In this document: positions 42,895-51,371 of the stretch, piece by piece
Numbering within the stretch: position 1 is the first letter of the stretch
Layout: each line of letters starts with the position of its first letter
Assembly (NCBI GenBank): GCA_029261895.1
Contig: JAJDAK010000012.1
Span: 1 to 64,000, forward strand
DNA: 64,000 nt
Direction: 5' to 3'
Origin: Deltaproteobacteria bacterium
Lineage (GTDB): Bacteria; Myxococcota_A; UBA9160; SZUA-336
The notes under the pieces: generated by a model
Databases searched by the model: none
The model's input: the letters and a program-made list of their open reading frames with translations, nothing else
Told to the model about the DNA's origin: nothing
Translations under genes and position numbers: made by a program

Positions 42895-44826
42895 TTGGCA
42901 GCTCGGCCTTCCCAACAGAGAAGATTTTGGTCTGGCGTTGCGTTCATGCTGATCACGGCATTAGCCGCCTGTGGCTCTGAGTCCACAAACTCTGCGGTCG
43001 CGGATGAACAACATAGTGGGCATGCCCATGACTCCGAACCGCGCCCCGCCCTGCCTCGATTTGATGGTCCGACACTCGGCGGTGGCTCGGCGGGCACCGA
43101 TCTGTTTCAGGGACGACGCGGATTGATTTTCCTCTTCTCGGCGGCCGACGAAAACGTGATCCCCGCAGCGAAAATCATTCATCAACTGGAGTCCGAAGCA
43201 AAGGACGCGAACATCCTCTTTCTCGGTATCAGCCGGGATACGCAGACTGAAACCGCCGAGGCATTCGTCGAGGACAACGGCTTCGCGTTTCCGATCATTC
43301 GCGATCCACGCTTTCAAATCACCACGAAACTGGAAACCGCTGCGGGACAACCTGGCCTCGTCTTGGTCGATGCCGAAGGACAGATCCTGGTGAGATCATC
43401 GAGCTTTCCGGACGACCCCGAAGTCGCCAAAGCGTGGGAGGACCAGGTCCGCGAACTACTTCGGCTCGAGAAGCACGAAGCGACGCTCGAAGTACAACTG
43501 GGACTCCGACCCAAAGCACCCGCGTTCGACGTGCAGACGCTTGGCGGGGAGCCGGTGACGCTCGAAGGGATCAAAGCCAAGGCGATCGTCGTCGTGTTCT
43601 TTCTCCCCACATGCCCCCACTGCCATTCGGCGCTGCAACATTTGAATCGTCTGTACAAAGATCTGAAGGATGACGGCCTTGAGATCATCGCGATCAGCGT
43701 CAGCAATAAGGTGTACGTGATCGAGGATATGGCGGAGCGCTTCGAGCTCAGTTTTCCAATTCACACCGATCCCGACGCCAAGGCACAGCACGCCTATGGG
43801 TCGAGAGGTGGCGTACCCGACCTCCTCATTCTCAACAGCGCGCGCGAAGTCGTCACGCGTCAAAAAGGCTGGGGGCCTCGCATTCAAGCGATCGTGAGCA
43901 TGAGCATTCGCAACACGCTTGGCGTGACGAACCCCATGCTGCTGTCGAAGGAAGGCTATAGCGGCCAGGAAACCTGTCAGAGTTGCCACACGACGCAACA
44001 CGCAACCTGGTCACTCAGCCAACACGCGCATGCATTCGACACGTTGGTTAAACACGGCGAAGACACAAATCCCGAATGCCTTGGCTGTCACACCGTGGGC
44101 TGGGAGAAAAAAGGCGGTTACTCCCTAGATCAACCGCAACCGTACCTGGAAGCCGTCCAATGCGAAAACTGTCACGGTCGCGGTGGACCGCATCAGTCGC
44201 CTGAATTCGCCAAAGTGGGATTCGAAGCGCAGTGCCTGACCTGCCACACGCCAGATCACTCGTTGAACTTTAAGTTTGCCGAGGCCCTGCCACTGATCTC
44301 TCACGCGATGAATGCCGACGTCCTTTCGCTTTCGCTAGAGGAGCGCGTCGCGCGTTTGAAACAGGGCGACGTATTTCAACGCGATCTCTTTGCGACCGCG
44401 GAGTACGTCGGCAGCCCTGCCTGCGAAAGCTGTCACGTGGACCAGCACAAGCTTTGGTCCGAACGGGGCCATGCTCGCGCATTCGACACACTCGTCACGA
44501 AGAACGAAGCTGGCAACGACACCTGTTTGAAATGCCACACCACCGGCTTTGGTGAAATCGGCGGCTTCACGGCAAAAGACAGCCCGGATCACCTCAAGGG
44601 TGTAGGCTGCGAGAGTTGCCACGGTCCCGGGGGCGATCACGTCGCCGAGAACGCGCGCAAGAAAGGTACGATCCTGCGTCTCACGGAGAAGTGCGATAGC
44701 TGCGTGATTCTACAAATCTGCGGCTCGTGTCACGATGATGTGAACGATGCTGGGTTTGAGTTCGAGCTGAAGGAAAAACTCGAGCGCATCCGACACGGCA
44801 GTCCAGCCGGGGATTCCGCGGAATGA
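42895..44826 (+). CDS. Lipoprotein with two thioredoxin-like domains and eight haem c motifs
   Basis: A 643-residue exported lipoprotein: helix at about 11-25 and lipobox LAAC with C26. Residues about 50-195 form an AhpC/TSA-like thioredoxin fold without a CxxC. Residues about 205-340 form a second one with the active pair C240-P-H-C243 (FFLPTCPHC). The C-terminal half has eight CxxCH haem sites at 361, 395, 423, 447, 510, 544, 572 and 609. They fall into two homologous tetrahaem modules (YSGQETCQSCH..WSLSQHAHAFDTL against YVGSPACESCH..WSERGHARAFDTL), clearly an internal duplication of the cytochrome c554 type. The start is a TTG without a strong Shine-Dalgarno. It overlaps the glycosylase gene by 4 nt. 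A periplasmic electron-transfer or thiol-redox role is inferred. Confidence 0.88.
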   Translation: MAARPSQQRRFWSGVAFMLITALAACGSESTNSAVADEQHSGHAHDSEPRPALPRFDGPTLGGGSAGTDLFQGRRGLIFLFSAADENVIPAAKIIHQLESEAKDANILFLGISRDTQTETAEAFVEDNGFAFPIIRDPRFQITTKLETAAGQPGLVLVDAEGQILVRSSSFPDDPEVAKAWEDQVRELLRLEKHEATLEVQLGLRPKAPAFDVQTLGGEPVTLEGIKAKAIVVVFFLPTCPHCHSALQHLNRLYKDLKDDGLEIIAISVSNKVYVIEDMAERFELSFPIHTDPDAKAQHAYGSRGGVPDLLILNSAREVVTRQKGWGPRIQAIVSMSIRNTLGVTNPMLLSKEGYSGQETCQSCHTTQHATWSLSQHAHAFDTLVKHGEDTNPECLGCHTVGWEKKGGYSLDQPQPYLEAVQCENCHGRGGPHQSPEFAKVGFEAQCLTCHTPDHSLNFKFAEALPLISHAMNADVLSLSLEERVARLKQGDVFQRDLFATAEYVGSPACESCHVDQHKLWSERGHARAFDTLVTKNEAGNDTCLKCHTTGFGEIGGFTAKDSPDHLKGVGCESCHGPGGDHVAENARKKGTILRLTEKCDSCVILQICGSCHDDVNDAGFEFELKEKLERIRHGSPAGDSAE

Positions 44827-45539
44827 GTGAGAGCGACGTTCGCAAGACGGTCACCCAGGCACTCCGCGGTTTAGCCGCGGAAGGCATCGACGGTTGGCCA
44901 CGGCGCACGGCAGTGCTGCCGGTAGTGGAAGCAAGCCCGACCGAAACCACACCACCCGGCGATGCATCTGCGCTTGACTTCGTGCGTGACGATCTCGGCG
45001 AATGCACGCGATGTGGTCTGCACGAGGGCCGCAACGCAATCGTTTTCGGCGAGGGCAATCCCAACGCCCCGATCGTTTTCATAGGTGAGGGTCCCGGGGC
45101 CGAAGAGGATCGCACCGGTCGACCCTTCGTCGGTCGCGCCGGTGAGCTGCTGACCAAAATGATCAACGCGCTCGGGTATGAGCGCAGTGACATCTACATC
45201 TGCAATATCGTGAAATGCCGTCCACCCGGGAACCGGAACCCGTTGCCCGACGAGGTTGCATCGTGCCTACCCTTCCTGGAACGACAGCTCGAAGCCATCG
45301 CGCCGCATGTCGTCGTCACACTCGGTAAACCCGCGGTTTCGACGTTACTGGGGCGGGACATCGCAATCACGCGCACGCGCGGAACCTGGCACGAATGGAA
45401 CAACATACCGTTGATGCCGACGTTCCATCCCGCGTACTTGCTTCGCAACTACACTCGCGAGACACGCCAAGCGGTTTGGGACGACTTACGCGCCGCGAAA
45501 GAACGAGCGGATGAACTGGCGGCAATCGCTCACGCATAG
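44823..45539 (+). CDS. Family 4 uracil-DNA glycosylase
   Basis: A 238-residue enzyme that removes uracil from DNA. The [4Fe-4S] cysteines are C61, C64, C132 and C148 (spacing C-x2-C and C-x15-C). The catalytic region GEGPGAEEDRTGRPF spans 88-102 and the C-terminal motif is TFHPAYLLR. The N-terminal 55 residues are a variable linker. It overlaps the upstream cytochrome lipoprotein by 4 nt and the downstream ceramidase-like gene by 29 nt, although the functions look unrelated. Together with dut in this window it covers uracil exclusion and removal. Confidence 0.93.
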   Translation: MSESDVRKTVTQALRGLAAEGIDGWPRRTAVLPVVEASPTETTPPGDASALDFVRDDLGECTRCGLHEGRNAIVFGEGNPNAPIVFIGEGPGAEEDRTGRPFVGRAGELLTKMINALGYERSDIYICNIVKCRPPGNRNPLPDEVASCLPFLERQLEAIAPHVVVTLGKPAVSTLLGRDIAITRTRGTWHEWNNIPLMPTFHPAYLLRNYTRETRQAVWDDLRAAKERADELAAIAHA

Positions 45540-46788
45540 CGCGCTCATCCTTTCGACCGCGGTTCTACTTTGCGGATCCGCCGAGGCGCTCGATACGGGC
45601 TTTGGGCGAGCCCCATTGCCCACGCCAGTCAACGGACCCATGGGGGGGTACGGCGGACTCTGGGATCGGAACGCAGAAGGCACACTCGATCCACCCGAAG
45701 CCCGTGCACTGGTTCTCGATCAAGGCGACCTCCGCGTCGCGTGGCTGACGCTGGACATTGTGATCGTGCGCCCAAGCCTGCGCGACCCGCTCGTTGAATT
45801 CGCTCGTTCGCTTGATGTGGACGCATTGATCGTCGTGGCGACCCACACACATTCAGGTCCAGGTGGATATGTCCCGGGCTTTATCGCCGAGCGGATCAGC
45901 ACCGGCGGCTTCAACGCTGAGGCACAGGGCGGGCTGATTGACGCGGGTAAACACGCGCTCGAAGCTGCAGTCACAGATCTTGCGACGAGCCGCATCGCGG
46001 CCCAGCAAGTCAGCCTCGATCTAGCACGAAACCGCCGTTTCGATGACGGGCCGGCCGAAACCCAACTCGCCGTCATTCGCTTCGATCGTGACGCAGCTCA
46101 AACGATTTTGCTCTTCGCCTATGGCGCACATCCGACGGTGCTTTCGCCGCGAAGCCGCATGTACTCCGCCGACTACATTGGCAGCGCACGCCGGCAAATC
46201 GAAAAATCGGGGCAGCACGCGTTCTTCCTCCCGGGACCGCTCGGGGATCAAGAACCCAGCTCAAGCCTTGGTGAACTCTGGCCGCGCGACGTAAAAAAGC
46301 AGCAGGCACAAGCGGTCGATGTCGGAGAAACCCTCGCCAACGCAGTACTCGACGCAGCGGTTTCATTGAAACCTAAACCGTCGACGAAACTGGAAGTCTT
46401 GGAACGCTGGATCGAGACGCCGCCGGTGCATACCCGCCGGTTTTGTGCGGTCTGGTACTTCGCCCCATTGATCAAGGGCAAGCTATCTCGATTTCTTTCG
46501 GCTCGCGTGCCGATTCACGTGCTGCGTCTGGACGGAGCCAGCTTCGTCACATTGCCCGGCGAACCCACGTCCTGGGTCGCGTCCGAAATTCGCCCCGCTC
46601 TCGGGGGAACGAACGTCCCCATTGTTGTTGCACATGCCAATGACTGGCTAGGCTATCTGGTATCACCGGAAGACTACCGCCGCGGTGGCTACGAAGCCTG
46701 TGCGAGCTTCCACGGCCGCGATTTCGGTGCAACCCTCGCACGCGAAGCCGTGGAGACTTTTCAAATATTGGACTCTGACCCAAAATGA
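45511..46788 (+). CDS. Neutral/alkaline ceramidase-like secreted protein
   Basis: A 425-residue protein with a signal peptide (hydrophobic 9-22, cleavage near SAEA). The domain resembles the N-terminal part of neutral/alkaline non-lysosomal ceramidases: RNAEGTLDPPEARALVLDQG, THTHSGPGGY at 111-120 (zinc-binding His), GAHPTVL and FLPGPLGDQEPSS. Classical bacterial enzymes are about 650 residues with an extra C-terminal domain, so this is a shorter relative. The usual nucleophile context is altered. Hydrolysis of a ceramide-like or other amide lipid is possible but unproven. It overlaps both neighbours (29 and 4 nt). Confidence 0.75.
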   Translation: MNWRQSLTHSALILSTAVLLCGSAEALDTGFGRAPLPTPVNGPMGGYGGLWDRNAEGTLDPPEARALVLDQGDLRVAWLTLDIVIVRPSLRDPLVEFARSLDVDALIVVATHTHSGPGGYVPGFIAERISTGGFNAEAQGGLIDAGKHALEAAVTDLATSRIAAQQVSLDLARNRRFDDGPAETQLAVIRFDRDAAQTILLFAYGAHPTVLSPRSRMYSADYIGSARRQIEKSGQHAFFLPGPLGDQEPSSSLGELWPRDVKKQQAQAVDVGETLANAVLDAAVSLKPKPSTKLEVLERWIETPPVHTRRFCAVWYFAPLIKGKLSRFLSARVPIHVLRLDGASFVTLPGEPTSWVASEIRPALGGTNVPIVVAHANDWLGYLVSPEDYRRGGYEACASFHGRDFGATLAREAVETFQILDSDPK

Positions 46789-47570
46789 TTCGCTGTGGAA
46801 TTATCCTGCATCCCGCGGGCCACACGCTTTCGCCGGTACTCCATGCCGAAGCATACGCGGCGCTGGATCTCGACGCGCGCTACGAGGTCTTCGACATTCA
46901 AGCGGCTGACCTAGAACCTTCGCTGCAGCGCTTGCGCAGCAAGGGGTTGCGCCAACTCTCGGTTTCGCTTCCGCATAAAGAAACCGTCTTGGCACTCGCG
47001 ACCAAGGTTTCCGATCAAGCGAAGCAGATCGGCGCAGCCAATACCCTGACGTTTATTGACGATGAAATCGTCGCCGACAACACCGATTGGATCGGTGTGC
47101 TGCGCACCCTGGAGCCGCTGGGACCGTGGGCGGGCAAGAATGCGACGATACTCGGGGCCGGCGGCGCCGCGCGCGCGGTCGCCTACGCGTTAACCCGCCT
47201 CAGTCTCAACGTAACGATCGTGAACCGTACGCCCGAACGCGCGGCAGAAGTTGCACATGACTTGGGTGTTCAAGTCGGCGAACTCCGATCCAACTGCGAC
47301 CTCTTGATCAACGCCACATCCGTTGGCATGCAGCCCGATATTCATGACGTACCGTGCGACGTCGCGATTCTCCAGCCGTCCTGCGTGGTCTTCGACAGCG
47401 TCTATCGGCCACTCGAGACAGCCTTGCTTCGGAACGCGCGTGAGCACGGTTGCCGCGTCCAAGACGGTCTCGACATGCTCGTGCATCAAGCCGTTGAGCA
47501 GGTGCGGATCTGGAGCGGACGAACACCCGAAGCCAAACGCTTGCGCAGGGCCGCGGAAGACGCGCTCTAG
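46785..47570 (+). CDS. aroE: Shikimate dehydrogenase
   Basis: A 261-residue NADPH enzyme that reduces 3-dehydroshikimate to shikimate. Catalytic K65 (SLPHKETV) and D101 (NTDWIG) are in place, the nucleotide loop is ILGAGGAARAVAYAL, followed by NRTPERA. The substrate motif reads GHTLSPVLH where most family members have HSLSP, and SVSLPHK replaces the usual NVT.PHK, so substrate specificity might differ from standard AroE. Start overlaps the previous gene by 4 nt. The stop overlaps the stop of a convergent oxidoreductase gene by 4 nt. Confidence 0.9.
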   Translation: MIRCGIILHPAGHTLSPVLHAEAYAALDLDARYEVFDIQAADLEPSLQRLRSKGLRQLSVSLPHKETVLALATKVSDQAKQIGAANTLTFIDDEIVADNTDWIGVLRTLEPLGPWAGKNATILGAGGAARAVAYALTRLSLNVTIVNRTPERAAEVAHDLGVQVGELRSNCDLLINATSVGMQPDIHDVPCDVAILQPSCVVFDSVYRPLETALLRNAREHGCRVQDGLDMLVHQAVEQVRIWSGRTPEAKRLRRAAEDAL

Positions 47571-48616
47571 GGACGCCAGAGATCGATTGGCCGTCGGAAC
47601 GGACCCGGATCAAACGGAAGCTCGATGGCACAGCCCTCGCGCGCCGAACGATACGCCGCGAGCATAATCTCTAAAACTGCCCGACCATCACTTCCTGAAG
47701 TTTCGGGTGTCTTGTCATCTCGAAAACATTGAAAGAAATGCTCCAGCTGCGCGCAGTAACCGTTGGATTCAAGTGGATCCGGTAGAATTGAATGCCAACC
47801 TTGATTCTCGCGGTTCAATTGCAAACCCGTTGAGCCCAAGAGATCTACCTGCAAGGTTCCTTCGCTTCCATGAACCTCAAGCAGGCTCTGCATGCCTGTC
47901 TGCACACACCACGAACTCTCGGAAACCAACGCCGCTCCACCCTCGAGTTCAAGAGTCACCAAAGCTTCGTCATCCAAATCGGTACGTTCGCCATGAATTC
48001 GCGTTTGAATCTGTGCCGTCACCCGTCGGATCGGCGGCTTACCCATGAGCCATCGCAAACATTCGATGCTATGACAGCCCATGTCGAGCAACGCACCACC
48101 CCCCGCAGTTTCGGCGTGCCAAAACCAATCCGAGTACGGACCGCCGTGCTTTTCAAACTGCCGTGCGTAGAGGACCTGTCCTATCGCCCCCAGATCGAGC
48201 AGTTCCTTGGCACGTCGATAATGCGGCGCGAAGCAGAGGTTCTCCGCGTATGCCAAACCACGCTTCGCCTGTTTCGCCGCCGCGATCATCTGATCCGCTT
48301 CGTCCAACGTAAAACACAGCGGCTTCTCCACCACGACATGCTTTCCCGCTCTCAATGCCGCGAGTGCGTGTTCGGCGTGCAGTGAGTTCGGTGAATTCAC
48401 GCAGACCACATCCACGTCTTTTCGCGACCAGAGCGCCGCGAGGTCGCTCCATTCAAGCGCTAGCTCCACATCAAACGAAGCCGCTAGCGCATCGGCGCTG
48501 GCCTGCGTCCGGGATGCAACAGCGATCAGCCGTGCATCCGAAATTCTGGCTAACGCTTCCGCGTAGGTTCGAGAGATCTCACCCGCACCCAGCAGCGCTA
48601 CGCCAAGAACCGCCAT
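47567..48616 (-). CDS. Gfo/Idh/MocA family oxidoreductase
   Basis: A 349-residue NAD(P)-dependent oxidoreductase of the glucose-fructose oxidoreductase/inositol dehydrogenase superfamily. N-terminal Rossmann fold GVALLGAGEISRTYAEAL, the family motif KHVVVEKPLCFTLDEAD with the conserved Lys, and a C-terminal sheet domain with DMGCHSIECLRWL. Substrates in this family are mostly sugars or cyclitols; this one is not assignable. It starts 6 nt after the acyl-CoA dehydrogenase stop, so the two form a minus-strand pair. Confidence 0.9.
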   Translation of the reverse strand: MAVLGVALLGAGEISRTYAEALARISDARLIAVASRTQASADALAASFDVELALEWSDLAALWSRKDVDVVCVNSPNSLHAEHALAALRAGKHVVVEKPLCFTLDEADQMIAAAKQAKRGLAYAENLCFAPHYRRAKELLDLGAIGQVLYARQFEKHGGPYSDWFWHAETAGGGALLDMGCHSIECLRWLMGKPPIRRVTAQIQTRIHGERTDLDDEALVTLELEGGAALVSESSWCVQTGMQSLLEVHGSEGTLQVDLLGSTGLQLNRENQGWHSILPDPLESNGYCAQLEHFFQCFRDDKTPETSGSDGRAVLEIMLAAYRSAREGCAIELPFDPGPFRRPIDLWRP

Positions 48617-48622
48617 CCCGTA

Positions 48623-49744
48623 CTAGAGATTGAGTAAGCGTGCGACGTTTTCGCGATGGTCGGTCGGACTGCCGTACGTGACTTCAATCGCCTTCGCGCG
48701 TTTGAAGTAGAGATGACAATCGTATTCCCAAGTAAACCCGACACCGCCATGAATCTGAATGTTCTCGCTGCTCGCGTGACGATACGCATCCGAGGTATAG
48801 GCTTTCGCCATCGATGCAGCGAGCGGTGCTTCTTCGATGCCCTCTTCCAGCGCCCACGCGGCGTAGTAGGTGATCGACTTCGACGACTCGACCTCGATCA
48901 ACATATCGGCGCACTTATGCTTGATCGCCTGGTTGACCCCGATTGGTTTACCAAATTGGATCCGCTCCTTCGCATACGCGACGGAATCCTCAAGCACCTT
49001 TTCGGACCCACCGACCGCTTCCGCTGCAAGCACAACCAACGACGCTTTGCGAACGGCTTCCCAAATCGACCAGCCCGCGTTTTCACGACCGAGCAACTCG
49101 CCCGGCGCATTGTCGAAGCGAACCTCCGCGATTCGTCGCGTTTGATCCATCGACTCCAGTGGAATGACTTCAACTCCCGGAGCGCCGCGATTCACCAAGA
49201 AGAGCGAAATACCGGCCTCGCCAACATCACCGGTGCGGGCTGCGACGATCAACGTGTCGGCAACCTCTGCGAACGGGACAAAAAGTTTGGTGCCACTCAA
49301 GCGATACCCGCCGCCGTCTGATTTCGCTGCTGTTTGGAGATCGTCGGCATCTTCGCGACCCGATTCTTCGGTGATAGCAAACGTCAGAATCCGCTCGCCC
49401 GCAGCGACTGCAGACAGGATTTCTTTCTTTTGAGTATCTGAGCCTGCTTCAAGTAACCCAACGATCCCCTGCAACGTACCGAAGAACGGCGATGGCAATA
49501 GCGAACGACCCATTTCTTCAAGCACGACCACCAGGTCAACAAATCCAAGCTCGGCGCCGCCGTATTGCTCGGGGATCAGCATACCGAGCCACCCCAACTC
49601 AGCCATCTTCTTCCACAGATCGGGATCGAAGCCGGTCTCCGTATCCATTAACGCGCGGACCTTCGCAATGGGCGCTTCGTTCTGCAGGAATTCGCGCGCG
49701 GTGCTGCGCAGAAACTCCTGTTCTTCAGTGAATCCAAAATTCAT
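48623..49744 (-). CDS. Acyl-CoA dehydrogenase
   Basis: A 373-residue FAD-dependent acyl-CoA dehydrogenase. It begins MNFGFTEEQEFLRSTAREFL at the ATG at 49744, with AAGGAGA Shine-Dalgarno upstream; the open frame before it is not coding. The N-terminal helical domain has LGWLGMLIPEQYGGAELG, the middle beta domain follows, and the C-terminal domain carries IHGGVGFTWEYDCHLYFKRA. This end is common among actinobacterial and proteobacterial enzymes for sterol or branched acyl-CoAs. With the DUF35/thiolase pair it suggests acyl-CoA catabolism; the substrate is unknown. Confidence 0.93.
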   Translation of the reverse strand: MNFGFTEEQEFLRSTAREFLQNEAPIAKVRALMDTETGFDPDLWKKMAELGWLGMLIPEQYGGAELGFVDLVVVLEEMGRSLLPSPFFGTLQGIVGLLEAGSDTQKKEILSAVAAGERILTFAITEESGREDADDLQTAAKSDGGGYRLSGTKLFVPFAEVADTLIVAARTGDVGEAGISLFLVNRGAPGVEVIPLESMDQTRRIAEVRFDNAPGELLGRENAGWSIWEAVRKASLVVLAAEAVGGSEKVLEDSVAYAKERIQFGKPIGVNQAIKHKCADMLIEVESSKSITYYAAWALEEGIEEAPLAASMAKAYTSDAYRHASSENIQIHGGVGFTWEYDCHLYFKRAKAIEVTYGSPTDHRENVARLLNL

Positions 49745-49851
49745 CGCGGTCGTCTCCTTAGCCACGCCTACGAGCCGCCAGAATACAGTCAACCTGGCAA
49801 TTTGTGGTAAGTAATGACTCCCACAATGGTTTCGAGTAAAGAACCCGGCAT

Positions 49852-50577
49852 ATGAGCGCCCAAGTCGTAGCGAAATCCGTGACCAAACATTTTGGCGACC
49901 ACGTCGCATTGGACGACGTGAGCCTGGAGATCGCACCCGGCGAGATCTTCGGACTGATTGGGCCAAACGGCGCTGGCAAAACCACCTTTCTTCGCATTCT
50001 GACCGGATATCGCCTGCCGTCCGCAGGCGACGTGATCGTGGACGGTCATTCCGTACTGACCGAGCGTTCCGCGGTACAGAAGCGAATTGGATACGCATGC
50101 GAACAACCCAGGCTGTACATGGATCACACGGTCCAAAGCTTCCTGGCCCTCATGGGTCGCCTGCGAGGATTGAGCGGTGCATCACTCCGTAGCGCGATCG
50201 ATCTCGCGGTCGAACGCTTCGGCTTAGAAGAAGTGATCAAGCGGCGCGTCGGCGTGCTCTCGAAAGGCTTTCGCCAGCGCGTATCACTCGCGCAGGCGCT
50301 GCTTCACCGGCCGCCACTCCTCGTGATCGATGAACCCACGGTAGGCCTTGATCCACGCCAGCAGTTAGAACTACGCCGCATCATCCAGTCTCTCAGCGGA
50401 TCCCATACCGTTTTGCTTTGCACCCACCAGCTTCGCGAAGCGGAAGCATGCTGTAACCGCGTCGCACTCTTGAACCGTGGACGGCTCGTACATATCAGCG
50501 GGAGCGACGAGTTCGGGGGTACGGGACAGTTGGAAGAATTTTTCTTGAGCAGCACCCAAGAGGTTCCAGAAGCTTGA
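49852..50577 (+). CDS. ABC transporter ATP-binding protein (GldA-like)
   Basis: A 241-residue ATPase subunit. Walker A GPNGAGKTT, Q loop near GYACEQPRLY, signature LSKGFRQRVSLAQAL, Walker B LLVIDEPTVGLDP and the switch His in LLCTHQLREAEAC are all intact. It belongs to the ABC-2 exporter group. It overlaps the permease gene by 4 nt and is divergent from the acyl-CoA dehydrogenase gene. Together with the two next genes it matches the GldA-GldF-GldG arrangement. Confidence 0.93.
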   Translation: MSAQVVAKSVTKHFGDHVALDDVSLEIAPGEIFGLIGPNGAGKTTFLRILTGYRLPSAGDVIVDGHSVLTERSAVQKRIGYACEQPRLYMDHTVQSFLALMGRLRGLSGASLRSAIDLAVERFGLEEVIKRRVGVLSKGFRQRVSLAQALLHRPPLLVIDEPTVGLDPRQQLELRRIIQSLSGSHTVLLCTHQLREAEACCNRVALLNRGRLVHISGSDEFGGTGQLEEFFLSSTQEVPEA

Positions 50578-51371
50578 TTCATCGACTCGCGGCACTTTTC
50601 GTGAAAGAGCTTCGGACGCTCTTTGCATCGCCGATCGCCTACATCGTGCTAACTTCGTTCGTCTCGCTTTCGGGCGTGTATTTTTTCCAGCACATCCTCG
50701 CGTACAACCGCCTGCTTTTCGTGATTCAATCAGAAGCGGTTTCGAGTCGCAGCTTTGACGCGGGCACGATACCAATTCACGTAAACGCACTGAACGACCT
50801 GTTCATTCCGCTCTCCAATGATTTCAGTCTCTTTCTTTTAGCGGTCGTGCCTTTGATTACGATGCGCGTATTCGCCGAGGAGCGCGCGCAAGGAACCGAT
50901 GAGCTTCTGCTCACCACCCCGCTTCGGAGCTGGGAAGTCGTGCTCGCAAAGTATGCAACGACATTCTTCTTCGTATTGCTGATCTTGGCCGCCAGTGCGA
51001 TCTATCCGACGATTGTCGTCAATCAAAGCGGGCTCGGTATTGCCCACCTACTCACGCTTTACTTCGGACTCTTCGCGTACGGTACCGCCATCGCGGCAAT
51101 CGGTTTAGCCTGTTCATCGCTCACGCAGAGCCAGATCGTCGCGGCAATTCTCGCCTACGCGATTCCATTCATCTTCCTCGATTTCAGTTGGCTCGAACCT
51201 GCGCTCAGCGAAAACGTAGCAGGGTTCATGCGTACCTTGGCATTGCAAACGCGCTTTGAAGGCTTTGCACGCGGCGTGATCGAACTGCGAAACCTGCTCT
51301 ATTTTGGTGGCGCGGTCGTGATCGGTTTCACCGTCTCGCTGAGCGCCCTCGAACTCTCGAGGGCCCGCTAA
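50574..51371 (+). CDS. ABC-2 type permease (GldF-like)
   Basis: A 265-residue membrane protein with about six helices (for example 17-37, 79-98, 119-145, 151-170, 176-198, 240-258) and an early KELRTLFASPIAYIVLTSF segment, as in GldF/NatB-like permeases. The motif LRSWEVVLAKYATTFFFVLL following TDELLLTTP is characteristic. It is coupled to the ATPase by a 4-nt overlap and shares one base with the next gene. Exported substrate unknown. Confidence 0.9.
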   Translation: MIHRLAALFVKELRTLFASPIAYIVLTSFVSLSGVYFFQHILAYNRLLFVIQSEAVSSRSFDAGTIPIHVNALNDLFIPLSNDFSLFLLAVVPLITMRVFAEERAQGTDELLLTTPLRSWEVVLAKYATTFFFVLLILAASAIYPTIVVNQSGLGIAHLLTLYFGLFAYGTAIAAIGLACSSLTQSQIVAAILAYAIPFIFLDFSWLEPALSENVAGFMRTLALQTRFEGFARGVIELRNLLYFGGAVVIGFTVSLSALELSRAR

